From Halobaculum magnesiiphilum (lineage in GTDB: Archaea > Halobacteriota > Halobacteria > Halobacteriales > Haloferacaceae): 64,000 bases of DNA. Where the stretch lies: assembly GCF_019823105.1 (NCBI RefSeq), contig NZ_CP081958.1:2666001-2730000 (forward strand), written 5' to 3'. Of this stretch, positions 27,160-36,925 are shown piece by piece; the stretch's first letter is position 1, and each line of letters begins with the position of its first letter. Below the pieces are notes generated by a model. It did no database searches and was not told the origin of the DNA. It was given only the letters and a program-made list of their open reading frames with translations. The position numbers were made by a program, and so were the translations under genes.

Positions 27160-28535
27160 TGACGCGGGTTATCCACACCGGCGACACCCACATCGGGTAC
27201 CGCCAGTACCACTCGCCCGAGCGGCGAGCGGACTTCCTCGACGCCTTCGAGCGGGTCGTCGCCGACGCGGTCGACGACGACGCGGAGCAAAGCTCCGCGA
27301 GCAGCCGGACGCAGTCCGGCGACGACGTGGACGCGGTGGTCCACGCCGGCGACCTGTTCCACGACCGCCGGCCCGACCTCCCCGACCTGCTCGGCGTGCT
27401 CTCGGCCCTCCGGACGCTGGACGACGCCGACATCCCGTTCCTCGCGGTCGTCGGCAACCACGAGTCCACGCGCGGCGGACAGTGGCTCGACCTGTTCGAG
27501 TCGATGGGGCTGGCGACCCGGCTGGACGACGAGCCCACCGTGATCGGCGACACGGCGTTCTACGGGCTCGATCACGTCCCGGAGAGCAGGCGCGACGAGC
27601 TCGACTACGAGTTCGCGCCCCACGACGCCGACGCCGCCGCTCTGGTGAGCCACGGCCTGTTCGAGCCGTTCGCGTACGCCGACTGGGACACCGAGGAGCT
27701 GCTGGAGCGGTCGACCGTCGACTTCGACGCGGTGTTGCTCGGCGACAACCACACGCCCGACACCGCGCAGGTGTCGGGCACGTGGGTGACCTACTGCGGG
27801 TCGACCGAGCGCGCGTCCGCCAGCGAGCGCGACCCCCGCGGCTACAACCTCGTCCGCCTCGGCGCCGACGCCGAGGCCGGCGACGACGCGGTCGACATCC
27901 GCCGCCGGGCGCTGGAGACGCGCCCGTTCGTCTTCGTCGACGTGGAACTCGCAGACGGCGAAGGCCTCGACCGCGTTCGTGACCGTGTCCGCGAGCGCGA
28001 TGTCGAGGACGCGGTCGTCATCGTCCGGGTCACCGGCGACGGCGAGCCGATCGCGCCCGCGGCCGTCGAGGAGTTCGCCGCCGAGCGCGGCGCGCTCATC
28101 GCCCGCGTCACCGACCGCCGCGAAGTGGAGGCGGAGACGGAGCTGTCTGTGAGTTTCGCCGACCCCGACGAGGCGGTTCGCGAGCGCATCGGTGAACTCG
28201 ACCTGTCGGAGGCCGCCCGCGAGGTCGACGACGTGGTCCGCGGCGATCTCCCCGACTCGAACGTTCGCGAGGAGGCGAAACGGCGGATCGAGAACCGACT
28301 GGACGGCGGCGACGCGGCGGACGGTGCCGACGACGGGGCGGCCGCGGACGAGGCAGGCGGCGACGACGGTGCCCAACCGGACGACGCGGCGGCCACAGAC
28401 GATGAGGCGGCGGCGGACGATGGTACGGTCGCTGACGACGCGACCGGCGGGGACGGCGATGCCGCGGAGGAGGGACCCCCGCCGGCCGACGCCGAGGGCG
28501 ACGACGGGCAGCTCACCCTGGGTGATTCTCAGTGA
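27159..28535 (+). CDS. mre11: DNA double-strand break repair nuclease Mre11
   Basis: The 458-residue protein has the Mre11 phosphoesterase motifs: HTGDTHIG (Asp9, His11), [25 protein letters not shown] and LLGDNHTPD (the usual GH.H site reads GDNH). It processes DNA ends with Rad50. An extra segment at about residues 41-54 ([13 protein letters not shown]) is encoded by two tandem hairpins. The C-terminal 75 residues are a disordered Asp/Ala tail ending in QLTLGDSQ. Start and stop overlap the neighbouring genes (TGATG and GTGA), forming a coupled three-gene unit. Confidence 0.93.
   Translation: MTRVIHTGDTHIGYRQYHSPERRADFLDAFERVVADAVDDDAEQSSASSRTQSGDDVDAVVHAGDLFHDRRPDLPDLLGVLSALRTLDDADIPFLAVVGNHESTRGGQWLDLFESMGLATRLDDEPTVIGDTAFYGLDHVPESRRDELDYEFAPHDADAAALVSHGLFEPFAYADWDTEELLERSTVDFDAVLLGDNHTPDTAQVSGTWVTYCGSTERASASERDPRGYNLVRLGADAEAGDDAVDIRRRALETRPFVFVDVELADGEGLDRVRDRVRERDVEDAVVIVRVTGDGEPIAPAAVEEFAAERGALIARVTDRREVEAETELSVSFADPDEAVRERIGELDLSEAAREVDDVVRGDLPDSNVREEAKRRIENRLDGGDAADGADDGAAADEAGGDDGAQPDDAAATDDEAAADDGTVADDATGGDGDAAEEGPPPADAEGDDGQLTLGDSQ
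27281..27320. repeat. Two tandem hairpins inserted in frame in mre11
   Basis: CGCGGAGC-AAA-GCTCCGCG (27281-27299) and GCCGGAC-GCA-GTCCGGC (27304-27320) are perfect inverted repeats with 3 nt loops. Confidence 0.85.
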
Positions 28536-31240
28536 GGTTCGACCGCCTGCGGCTGCGGAACTTCAAGCCGTACGCCGACACCGACCTCCGCCTCTCGGAC
28601 GGCGTGACGGTCATCCACGGGCTCAACGGCAGCGGGAAGTCCTCGCTGCTCGAGGCGTGCTTCTTCGCGCTGTACGGCTCGAAGGCGCTCGACGGCACCT
28701 TGGAGGACGTGGTGACCAACGGCGCAGAGGAGTGCGAGGTCGAGCTGTGGTTCACTCACGACGGCCGGTCGTACCACGTGCGCCGGGAGCTGAAGCGCTA
28801 CGGCGAGCAGATCCAGACGACCACCTGCACGCTCGAATCAGACGACGAGACGGTCCACCGCGACGGCGCGACCGACGTTCGGTCGTTCGTGGCCGACCTG
28901 CTGCGCATGGACGCGGAGGCGTTCGTCAACTGCGCGTACGTCCGGCAGGGCGAGGTGAACAAGCTCATCAACGCCACGCCGACCGAGCGCCAGGACATGA
29001 TCGACGACCTCCTCCAGCTGGGCACGCTGGAGGAGTACCGCGAGCGCGCCGGCGACGCGCGCCTCGGCGTCGAGGACGTCCGCTCGACGACGCGGGGCGC
29101 GCTCGAGAGCGTCGAGGAGCAGGTGGCCGAGAAGGAGGACCGCGACCTGCACGGACGGCTCAACTCGCTGGAGTCGACGCTCGCGGACGTGGACGAGAAG
29201 ATCGAGAACTACGAGCAGCAGCGCGAGAAGGCGGCGTCCACGCGCGAGCAGGCCCGCGAGGTCCTCGACGAGTACGAGGAGCGTCGCGAGGAGCTGTCGG
29301 AGCTGGAGTCGGACATCGAGGACCTGGAGGCGACGATCCGCGAGGACGAGGCCGAGCGCGAACGGCTCGGCGACCGGGTCGCCGACCTCCGTGACCGCGT
29401 CGAGGACGCCGAGGCGACCCTGACGGAGCGGCTCTCGGCCGTCGACGTCGACGACGCGGACCCGGAGACGCTCGACGCGCGCCGCGAGGAACTCGACGAC
29501 CGCGAGGACGAGTTGCGGGAAAAGCTTCGGGAGACGCGCTCGCGGGTGAACGCCCTCACGAACCAGTCGACGAACCTCGCGGAGAAGGCCGAGGAGGCGG
29601 CCGAGCGCGCCGACGAGAAGCGCGCCCGGGCGACGGAGCTCGACGAGGAGGCCGAGGCCGCGGCGGAGACGCTCGCCGAGCGCGAGGAGTCGCTGGCGGA
29701 GCTGGAGACCGAGCGCGAGCAGCTCCGGGCGAAGTTCGATAACGTGCCCGTCTCGGTTGGCGGGGCGTCCGCCCACCGCGAGTCGATCCGCGATGACCTC
29801 GAGGCGGTCCGCGCGGAGATCCGCGAGACGAGCAACGAGGTGAGCGCCGCACGGTCGAGCGTCGAGGAGGCCGAGCGGCTGTTGGAGGAGGGGAAGTGTC
29901 CCGAGTGCGGTCAGCCGGTCGACGGCTCGCCGCACGTCGACGGCCTCGACGACGAGCGCGAGCGCGTCGCCGAGCTGGAGGCGGAACTCGACGACCTGAC
30001 CGAGCGCGAGACGGAGCTGGAGGAGGCGCTCGACCGGGCCGAGGAGCTCGTCGAGGCGGAGAACCGGCTCGGGCAGATCGCGGACACACACGAGCTGATC
30101 GAGGACGGCATCGCAGAGAAGGAGGCGGAGATCGAGCAGGCGGGGGAGCGCGCCGCCGAGCTGCGCGAGGACGCCGACGATCTGGAGTCGCAGGCCGAGG
30201 AGAAGCGCGAGGTCAGCGAACGGAAGGCCGAGGAGGCCGAGGAAGCGCGAGCGGACGTGGAATCGTTGGAAACGGACCTCGAGGCGGTCGAGACCGCCCG
30301 CGACCGGATCGACGCCGTCGAGGCGGCGCGCGAGGAGGTCGCCGACGCCGAGTCCGAGATCGAGCGGTTAACCGAGAAGCGCGCGGACATCGCCGACCGC
30401 AACGACGAGCGCCGGGAGTTCCTCGCGACGAAGCGTGACCGGCGCGACGACCTCCGCGACGCGTTCGACGACGAGCGGGTGGCGTCCGCCAGGGAGCGCC
30501 TCGAGAACGCCGAGGAGTACATCGAGAAGGTCGACGACGCCCTTTCGGACCTGCGCGAGCGACGCGACGACCTCACGAGCCGGATCGGCGCCGTCGAGAA
30601 CGAACTCGACGAGCTGGAGGCGCTGCGCGAGCGACGCGACGAGCTGGCCGAGCGGGTCGCCGAGTTGGACGCGCTCCACGAGGAGACCGAGGAGCTGGAG
30701 ACGATGTACGGCGACCTCCGGGCGGAGCTTCGCAGGTCGAACGTCGAGAGCCTCGAACGGATGCTCAACGAGACGTTCGAGCTGGTGTACGGCAACGACG
30801 CCTACTCGCATATCGAGCTCGACGGCGAGTACGAGCTCACCGTCTACCAGAAGGACGGCGAGCCGCTGGACCCCGAGCAGCTCTCGGGCGGCGAGCGCGC
30901 GCTGTTCAACCTCTCCTTGCGCTGTGCCATCTACCGGTTGCTCGCCGAGGGGATCGAGGGCGCGGCGCCGACGCCGCCGCTCATCCTCGACGAGCCGACG
31001 GTGTTCCTCGACTCGGGGCACGTCTCGCGGCTGGCGGACCTGATCGACGAGATGCGCGGCTTCGGCGTCAGGCAGATCCTGATCGTCAGCCACGACGACG
31101 AGCTCGTCGGCGCCGCCGACGAGCTCGTGCGCGTCGAGAAGAACCCCACGTCGAACCGGTCGACGGTCGAACGGATGGCCGATCCGTCGCTGTCGGCGGT
31201 CGAGCTTCCGACGGGCGAGGCCGAGCACGCCGACGACTGA
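28532..31240 (+). CDS. rad50: DNA double-strand break repair ATPase Rad50
   Basis: The 902-residue SMC-like ATPase has a Walker A motif ([10 protein letters not shown], about 29-38), a long coiled coil (about 180-710) broken by the zinc hook CPECGQP (about 456-462), the signature [14 protein letters not shown] and the Walker [12 protein letters not shown] near the C-terminus. It bridges and unwinds DNA ends with Mre11. The start is GTG at 28532, overlapping the mre11 stop as GTGA. Confidence 0.96.
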   Translation: MRFDRLRLRNFKPYADTDLRLSDGVTVIHGLNGSGKSSLLEACFFALYGSKALDGTLEDVVTNGAEECEVELWFTHDGRSYHVRRELKRYGEQIQTTTCTLESDDETVHRDGATDVRSFVADLLRMDAEAFVNCAYVRQGEVNKLINATPTERQDMIDDLLQLGTLEEYRERAGDARLGVEDVRSTTRGALESVEEQVAEKEDRDLHGRLNSLESTLADVDEKIENYEQQREKAASTREQAREVLDEYEERREELSELESDIEDLEATIREDEAERERLGDRVADLRDRVEDAEATLTERLSAVDVDDADPETLDARREELDDREDELREKLRETRSRVNALTNQSTNLAEKAEEAAERADEKRARATELDEEAEAAAETLAEREESLAELETEREQLRAKFDNVPVSVGGASAHRESIRDDLEAVRAEIRETSNEVSAARSSVEEAERLLEEGKCPECGQPVDGSPHVDGLDDERERVAELEAELDDLTERETELEEALDRAEELVEAENRLGQIADTHELIEDGIAEKEAEIEQAGERAAELREDADDLESQAEEKREVSERKAEEAEEARADVESLETDLEAVETARDRIDAVEAAREEVADAESEIERLTEKRADIADRNDERREFLATKRDRRDDLRDAFDDERVASARERLENAEEYIEKVDDALSDLRERRDDLTSRIGAVENELDELEALRERRDELAERVAELDALHEETEELETMYGDLRAELRRSNVESLERMLNETFELVYGNDAYSHIELDGEYELTVYQKDGEPLDPEQLSGGERALFNLSLRCAIYRLLAEGIEGAAPTPPLILDEPTVFLDSGHVSRLADLIDEMRGFGVRQILIVSHDDELVGAADELVRVEKNPTSNRSTVERMADPSLSAVELPTGEAEHADD

Positions 31241-31275
31241 GAGGCCGGATCGCCGGAGTCGGGAACCGGCGCCGG

Positions 31276-31695
31276 TCAGTCGCGGAACCGTTCGACGACT
31301 CGCAGCGCCGCCTCCGTGGGCTCGTAGCCGCGCTCGCCGGCGACGGTGGTCTCCGCGAGCAGCCCCGCGGCTTGAAACTCCGCGAGCACCCCGTGGAGGT
31401 CGGATTCACACAGGTCGTAGGCGTCCAACAGGGTTCGAACCGACACCGGCCCCCGGTCCGCGAACTCCACGAGCAGCCCGAGCGCGCGCTCGTCGCGACA
31501 CGCCAGCACCGCCCGGCGAAGTTCGGACGGTAGGCCGTCGGCGGCCGCCGACAGCGGCGACTCGCCGTCGGGTTCGAGGTCGTCGTTCGGGACGTAGCGC
31601 TCCTCGCCGGTCGCCGGGTCGCGCACGAGACTCGACTCCGACGACCGCTTGACGATCAGGTACCGGGTTCCGTCCGCGTCCCGAACCGACTGCAT
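31276..31695 (-). CDS. Small winged-helix protein next to rad50
   Basis: The 139-residue product has an N-terminal beta-rich segment (GTRYLIVKRSSESSLVRDP, then GEERYVPNDDLE) and a C-terminal winged-helix domain (about 60-135, with ALGLLVEFADRGPVSVRTLL). It resembles a conserved haloarchaeal family found beside rad50 (DUF7346, from memory). It is convergent with rad50. CTTTTCG about 25 bp upstream supports the start. A regulatory role is likely but unproven. Confidence 0.72.
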   Translation of the reverse strand: MQSVRDADGTRYLIVKRSSESSLVRDPATGEERYVPNDDLEPDGESPLSAAADGLPSELRRAVLACRDERALGLLVEFADRGPVSVRTLLDAYDLCESDLHGVLAEFQAAGLLAETTVAGERGYEPTEAALRVVERFRD

Positions 31696-31730
31696 GGGTG
31701 GCGAAAGCGGCCGCACGCGAAAAGTCGTGT

Positions 31731-31790
31731 CGGTGGCGGCGGGTAGTGGAGCGGTGGCGTCGGTGGCGGCGGGTAGTGGAGCGGTGGCGG
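31731..31790. repeat. 30 bp tandem duplication
   Basis: The unit beginning CGGTGGCGGCGGGTAGTGGA occurs at 31731-31760 and 31761-31790 with 29 of 30 bases identical. It lies between two divergent-convergent small genes and is not coding. Confidence 0.9.
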
Positions 31791-31813
31791 TCGTCAGTGG
31801 ATGGTGACGGCGG

Positions 31814-32221
31814 TCAGCGGTCCTCGGAATCGGGAGTCGCGACCGTCGACGCGGGAGCGTCTTCGTCCGCGCCGGCATCGGTATCCTCGTCCGTGTCACG
31901 CTGTTTGAACGAGCGAACCGTCTGATAGACGCGAACGCCGGCGAGTACGCCGATCACGATAGACGCGCCGCCCAGTCGCCAGTCGCCGCGGAACCCGACC
32001 AGCATCAGCCCCAGCGAGACGCCCAGCAGCGCGACGTTGGCGTACACGACGGCCGTGACGAACGCCCGCTGGATGGCGGGATCGACCGTCGACGGGTCGG
32101 GCAGCGAGTCGGACGGGTCGTCGACGGACGGAACATCGACGCGGGGGCCGCGCCCTTCGGCCTCGCTGGCCTGTCGCTCGAGGTCGAACAGCTCCCCGTC
32201 GTCGTCGTCCTCGCCGAGCAC
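31814..32221 (-). CDS. Small haloarchaeal membrane protein
   Basis: The 135-residue protein has an acidic N-terminus (about 1-45), two membrane helices (about 53-72 and 80-98) and an acidic C-terminal tail. It resembles a haloarchaeal membrane protein family (DUF7322, from memory). The start codon is GTG at 32221, and CCTTTTCCCC about 27 bp upstream fits a leaderless promoter. Function unknown. Confidence 0.72.
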   Translation of the reverse strand: MLGEDDDDGELFDLERQASEAEGRGPRVDVPSVDDPSDSLPDPSTVDPAIQRAFVTAVVYANVALLGVSLGLMLVGFRGDWRLGGASIVIGVLAGVRVYQTVRSFKQRDTDEDTDAGADEDAPASTVATPDSEDR

Positions 32222-32302
32222 GTCGCTCGGTTGGCGATCGGCGGGGAAAAGGGTTGTCAGACCGCGCGGTTCACGGTTGTCTCGGAGGGGATATCGGCGA
32301 CG

Positions 32303-32473
32303 TTACGCCGCGTCCGCGAGCGTGACCGCCTCGCTCGCCTCCACCCACGCGAGGGGGTTCTCGGCGTCGTACAGCACCGTTCGCCCGTCGTCCTCGTACG
32401 CCTCGACCGTCTCGACGGCCTCGTCCGGGCTCGAGCCCGAGCGCTCCAACGGGGTATCGGATGCGTGGGTCAT
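32303..32473 (-). CDS. Small acidic haloarchaeal protein
   Basis: This 56-residue protein has the core DDGRTVLYDAENPLAWVEAS, which I recall from a short haloarchaeal family (DUF7331). The tight GTVLYDADNPLAW-type motif suggests a conserved fold, but no function is known. The ATG at 32473 lies about 27 bp behind GCATATACC (32499-32507), a good leaderless promoter. It is divergent from polB. Confidence 0.75.
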   Translation of the reverse strand: MTHASDTPLERSGSSPDEAVETVEAYEDDGRTVLYDAENPLAWVEASEAVTLADAA

Positions 32474-32678
32474 CTCCGAACCGTGGTATGTAATGGCACG
32501 GTATATGCCTTTCCGTGGCGGTGTTCCTCGCCATCGCCGCCCCGGCGTGCGGATCGTGGACGAGATCGGGACCACGTCGGCGACCGAGTACGGCGGCCCT
32601 ACCGGGGCGAAGGCCGACGTATTCGGTCGGCCTCGCCGACGCCGGCCGTCCACGGCGAGGACCGGTGCACGAAAGGGA

Positions 32679-32688
32679 GGTTTTTACC
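32679..32688 (+). promoter_or_regulatory. TATA box of polB
   Basis: GGTTTTTACC lies 23-32 bp before the ATG at 32711, supporting that start over any upstream codon in the same open frame. Confidence 0.65.
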
Positions 32689-32710
32689 GGCGAACGGCAA
32701 AGACCCGTCA

Positions 32711-35700
32711 ATGAGCGATTCGCAGGCGGGCCTCGACCAGTTCGCCGGCGGCGGGGACGCCGACGACGGGAGCGGCGACCGCCCCGCCGCGGAGGCGGCG
32801 CACGTCGCCGGCGCGGGACAGGGGCGAGTGAGCGCGGTCGTGGACCGCGAGGACATCGTCGTGCCGGACTCGACCGGCACGGTCGAGTTCATGGTTACCG
32901 CCGTCGACTACACCGTCGAGGGGAGCGGCGCCGAGGAGTACCCAGTCGTCCACGTGTTCGGCCGCACCGCCGACAACGAGCCCGAACACGTCCGCGTGCT
33001 CGGGACCGAGCCGTACTTCTACGTCCCGACGGTCGACATCGAGGGCCGGGAGCTCGTCGAGGAGTACGACGTGATCCTCGACACTCGCGAGGAGGGGCCC
33101 GACGGCGAGCGCTTCGAGTCGATCCGGGGGGAACCGGTGACGAAGGTCGTCGCCCGCACGCCCCGCGACGTGGGCCAGATCCGCGACGACTTCGAGCGCA
33201 CCTACGAGGCGGACATCCTGTTCCCGAACCGATTCCTCATCGACCACGGCGTCACCTCCGGGCTGCGCGTCGAGGAACGACGGCTCGACGCGCGCGACGG
33301 CGAGAACCGGGGTCGGCTGCAGGTAACGCCCGATCACGTCGAGCCGTGCGACGTTGACGCGGACATCCGCGTGAACACCTTCGACATCGAGGTCGACGAC
33401 CGCAACGGCTTCCCGGAGGACGGCGAGGAGCCGATCGTCTGTCTCACCTCCCACGACTCCTACGAGGACGAGTACATCGCGTGGCTGTACGACGCGCCAG
33501 TCGGCGGCGTCGACGCGCCCGCGGTCCTCGACGACTACGAGCAGATCGGCGACCGCGACAGCGACATCGAGGTGCGGACGTTCGCCGAGGAGGACGCGAT
33601 GCTCGACGCGTTCGTCTCGTACATCGAGGAGACGGATCCGGACGTCCTCACGGGGTGGAACTTCGAGGACTTCGACGCGCCGTACTTCATGGACCGCTGT
33701 GAGGAACTCGACCCGCGGAGCGACCACGACCTCTCGCCGGACCGGCTCTCCCGCGTGAACGAGACGTGGCGCTCGGGCTGGGGCGGCCCGGACGTGAAGG
33801 GTCGCGTCGTCTTCGACCTGCTGTACGCCTACCAGCGCACCCAGTTCTCCGAGCTGGAGTCGTACCGGCTCGACGCGGTCGGCGAGCTCGAACTCGACGT
33901 GGGCAAGGAGCGCTATACGGGCGACATCGGCGACCTGTGGGAACAGGAACCCGAGCGCCTGCTGGAGTACAACGTCCGCGACGTGGAGCTGTGCGTCGAG
34001 ATCGACCGCAAACAGAAGATCGTCGCGTTCTGGGACGACGCGCGCAAGTTCGTCGGCTGTCAACTGGAGGACGCCCCGACGCCCGGGGACGCGGTCGACA
34101 TGTACGTCCTCCACAACGCCTACGGCGACTTCGTGCTCCCGACGAAGGGCCAACAGGAGGGCGAGGACTTCGAGGGCGGCGCCGTCTTCGAGCCCATCTC
34201 CGGCGTCGAGGAGATGGTGTCCGTGCTCGACCTCAAGTCGCTGTACCCGATGTGCATGGTGACGATCAACGCCAGCCCCGAGACCATCGTCGAGGACCCC
34301 GACGCCTTCGACGGGGAGACGTACCGCGCGCCCAACGGCACGCGGTTCCGCAAGGAGCCCGACGGGATGATGCGTGAGATGGTCGACGAGCTGCTCACCG
34401 AGCGCGAGCGCCTCAAGGGCCAGCGCGACGAGCACGAGCCGGGCTCCGACCCCTACGAACAGTACGACCGCCAGCAGGCAGCGACGAAGGTGATCATGAA
34501 CTGCTTCACGCCGGACACCGAGGTCGTCACGCCCGACGGCGTCCGGGGGGTCACCGACCTCGACGTCGGCGACGAGGTGTACTCGCTCGACCCGGAGACG
34601 ATGCAGATGGAGGCGAAGCCGGTCGTCGAGACGCACGCCTATCCGGACTACCGCGACGAACTGGTCGACGTCGAGACGAGCAAGATCGACTTCAGGGTCA
34701 CGCCGAACCATCGGATGCTCGTCCGGAAGAACGAGACGAACGGCATCTCGTGGGACGGGGACGACTACCGGTTCGTCGAGGCCGGCGACCTCGACAGCGC
34801 GACGAACTACGAACTCCCGCACGACTGGTCCGGCCCCGACGGGGAGCGGATCGAGGAGGTCGACCTCACCCGACTGCTCGACGACGGCTACGAGGTCTGG
34901 GCGAACAACGACGTCCACGGCCACACGCTCGCGGCCGAGCTGGGGTACTACCCGAAGAAGGTCGTCAAGAACGACGTCGGGACAACCGGCTACGTGTTCT
35001 CGGCCGCGGAGTTCGAGGAGCACCGCGACTATCTCGACTCGGTCTGTTCGGACTTCTACGTCCACAGCGAGCCGAACAGGAAGTGGATCCCGCGGACGTA
35101 CGACGGTGACGACTTCCTCGACCTCTTGGCGTGGTACGTCACCGAGGGGAACGTGTACACGTCCGAGGAGAAGCGGTTCGGCGATCAGCTCCGAGGGTCC
35201 GCCACGACGGTCAAGATCGCACAGAACGCCGTCGCGGATGGCGGGACGTCCCACCACGCCTCCATCGGCGACCTCCTCGACCGGATGGGGTTCGACACGT
35301 ACGTCGACGACCGAGCGTATCAGTTCACGTCGAAGCTCCTCGGCGAGGCGTTTCGGGAGCGCTGCGGTGCGGACAGCTTCGAGAAACGGATCCCGGACCT
35401 GGTGTTCGAGGCGAGCAGCGAGCAGAAGCGGCGGTTCCTCGACACGCTCATCGCCGGCGACGGCGACCGGGGGTCGGCGACCTCGTGGCGCTACACCACG
35501 TCCAGCGACCGGCTCCGCGACGACGTGCTTCGCCTGTGTGCTCACCTCGGACTCACCGCGAACTACAACCGCGACAGCGGGTCGTGGCGGATCTACTGCA
35601 CGGAGGACTCGAAGAACACCCTCCGGATGAACCGGAGCGGCGGTCGGAGTACCGCCGAGGAGGGGGTCTACTGCGTCACCGTCGCCGACAACCACACGCT

Positions 35701-36787
35701 TCTCGCCGGCCGGAACGGCAAGTTCCAGTTCGTGGGTCAGTCGCTGTACGGCGTCTCCGGCTGGGAGCGCTTCCGCCTGTACGACAAGGACAACGCCGCC
35801 GCGATCACCGCGATGGGTCGTCGTGTCATCGAGTTCACCGAGCAGGCGGTGGGCGAACTCGGCAGGGAGGTCACATACGGCGACACCGATTCGGTCATGT
35901 TGAGCTTGGACGGCATATCCGACGAGGAAATCGAGGAGGCCACCGTCTCCGAGAACATGGCCGAGATCCATCCGGAGATGTCGGACCACGAGCTCCTCAG
36001 GCTGGCCGCCGTGATCCGGCTCTCCCAGGAGATCGAGGAGCACATCAACGGCCGCTACGACGACTTCGCGCGCGACGAACTCGACGCCGAGGAGCACCGC
36101 TTCGAGATCGAGTTCGAGAAGCTCTACCGGCGGTTCTTTCAGGCGGGCAAGAAGAAGCGCTACGCCGGCCACATCGTCTGGAAGGAGGGGAAGGACGTCG
36201 ACGACATCGACATCACGGGCTTCGAGTACAAGCGCTCGGACATCGCGCCCGTCACAAAGCGCGTCCAGAAGCGCGTCATCGAGATGATCGTCCACGGGGA
36301 GGACACCGAGGACATCGCCGACTACCTCCACGCGGAGATCCAGAGCTTCCTCGACGGCGACGCCGACCTCGACGAGGTGGGGATCCCCGGCGGCATCGGC
36401 AAGCGCCTGGAGAGCTACGACACCGACACCGCCCAGGTGCGGGGCGCGAAGTACGCGAACCTCTTGCTGGGCACGAACTTCCAGCGCGGGTCGAAGCCCA
36501 AGCGCCTCTACCTGGAGAAGGTCCACCCGGACTTCTGGGCCCGCATGGAGGAGGAGCACGGACTCGACCCACAGACCGACCCTCTGTACGGCGAGTTCAA
36601 GCGTGACCCCGACGTGATCTGCTTCGAGTACGCCGACGAGGTCCCCGACGAGTTCGAGGTCGACTGGGACAAGATGCTGGACAAGACGCTCAAGGGACCT
36701 ATCGCCCGGATCATCGAGGCGCTCGGGATGTCTTGGGAGGAGATCAAAAGCGGCCAGGAACAGACCGGCCTCGGCAGCTTCATGTGA
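32711..36787 (+). CDS. polB: Family B DNA polymerase with intein
   Basis: The precursor is 1358 residues; removing the 413-residue intein leaves a 945-residue polymerase. Exonuclease motifs are FDIEVDDRNGF (I), GWNFEDFDAPY (II) and YNVRDVELC (III). Polymerase motifs are DLKSLYP (A), KVIMN-SLYG (B, split by the intein) and YGDTDSV (C). It is the replicative and proofreading family B enzyme of archaea. The C-terminus QTGLGSFM fits a PCNA-interacting (PIP) box. The N-terminus is Gly/Asp-rich. The ATG at 32711 is fixed by the promoter; the longer open frame upstream is noncoding. Confidence 0.95.
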   Translation: MSDSQAGLDQFAGGGDADDGSGDRPAAEAAHVAGAGQGRVSAVVDREDIVVPDSTGTVEFMVTAVDYTVEGSGAEEYPVVHVFGRTADNEPEHVRVLGTEPYFYVPTVDIEGRELVEEYDVILDTREEGPDGERFESIRGEPVTKVVARTPRDVGQIRDDFERTYEADILFPNRFLIDHGVTSGLRVEERRLDARDGENRGRLQVTPDHVEPCDVDADIRVNTFDIEVDDRNGFPEDGEEPIVCLTSHDSYEDEYIAWLYDAPVGGVDAPAVLDDYEQIGDRDSDIEVRTFAEEDAMLDAFVSYIEETDPDVLTGWNFEDFDAPYFMDRCEELDPRSDHDLSPDRLSRVNETWRSGWGGPDVKGRVVFDLLYAYQRTQFSELESYRLDAVGELELDVGKERYTGDIGDLWEQEPERLLEYNVRDVELCVEIDRKQKIVAFWDDARKFVGCQLEDAPTPGDAVDMYVLHNAYGDFVLPTKGQQEGEDFEGGAVFEPISGVEEMVSVLDLKSLYPMCMVTINASPETIVEDPDAFDGETYRAPNGTRFRKEPDGMMREMVDELLTERERLKGQRDEHEPGSDPYEQYDRQQAATKVIMNCFTPDTEVVTPDGVRGVTDLDVGDEVYSLDPETMQMEAKPVVETHAYPDYRDELVDVETSKIDFRVTPNHRMLVRKNETNGISWDGDDYRFVEAGDLDSATNYELPHDWSGPDGERIEEVDLTRLLDDGYEVWANNDVHGHTLAAELGYYPKKVVKNDVGTTGYVFSAAEFEEHRDYLDSVCSDFYVHSEPNRKWIPRTYDGDDFLDLLAWYVTEGNVYTSEEKRFGDQLRGSATTVKIAQNAVADGGTSHHASIGDLLDRMGFDTYVDDRAYQFTSKLLGEAFRERCGADSFEKRIPDLVFEASSEQKRRFLDTLIAGDGDRGSATSWRYTTSSDRLRDDVLRLCAHLGLTANYNRDSGSWRIYCTEDSKNTLRMNRSGGRSTAEEGVYCVTVADNHTLLAGRNGKFQFVGQSLYGVSGWERFRLYDKDNAAAITAMGRRVIEFTEQAVGELGREVTYGDTDSVMLSLDGISDEEIEEATVSENMAEIHPEMSDHELLRLAAVIRLSQEIEEHINGRYDDFARDELDAEEHRFEIEFEKLYRRFFQAGKKKRYAGHIVWKEGKDVDDIDITGFEYKRSDIAPVTKRVQKRVIEMIVHGEDTEDIADYLHAEIQSFLDGDADLDEVGIPGGIGKRLESYDTDTAQVRGAKYANLLLGTNFQRGSKPKRLYLEKVHPDFWARMEEEHGLDPQTDPLYGEFKRDPDVICFEYADEVPDEFEVDWDKMLDKTLKGPIARIIEALGMSWEEIKSGQEQTGLGSFM
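34502..35740 (+). mobile_element. PolB intein with LAGLIDADG homing endonuclease
   Basis: The inserted segment covers residues 598-1010 (413 aa). It starts with Cys598 (CFTPDTEVVTPDG), has splicing block B-like VTPNHRMLV, and ends NHTLLAGRNGKFQFVGQ before Ser1011. The last residue is Gln rather than the usual Asn. Two LAGLIDADG-like motifs are present: LLAWYVTEGN and LDTLIAGDGDRG, so the homing endonuclease looks intact. It is inserted between Asn and Ser of the invariant motif B NSLYG, where a disturbance of splicing would kill polymerase activity. Confidence 0.92.
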
Positions 36788-36817
36788 CCGAGTCGGGACC
36801 GGTTCGTCCACCTCGAT

Positions 36818-36875
36818 TTTCGCATCCGACAAACGATTTTTCGGATGTGAGAAAGACACGCGTGCGGATGCGAAA
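36818..36875. promoter_or_regulatory. Inverted repeat upstream of sufC
   Basis: TTTCGCATCCG (36818-36828) and its complement CGGATGCGAAA (36865-36875) flank a third half-site TTTTTCGGATG (36837-36847). It lies between polB and sufC, 51 bp before the sufC ATG. It could be an operator for Fe-S or iron control of sufCBD, or its T-tracts could help end polB transcription. Confidence 0.5.
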
Positions 36876-36925
36876 CCTTCATGCGTCGAACGACCCCATT
36901 CACCCGTAGAGGCGTATACACGAAC

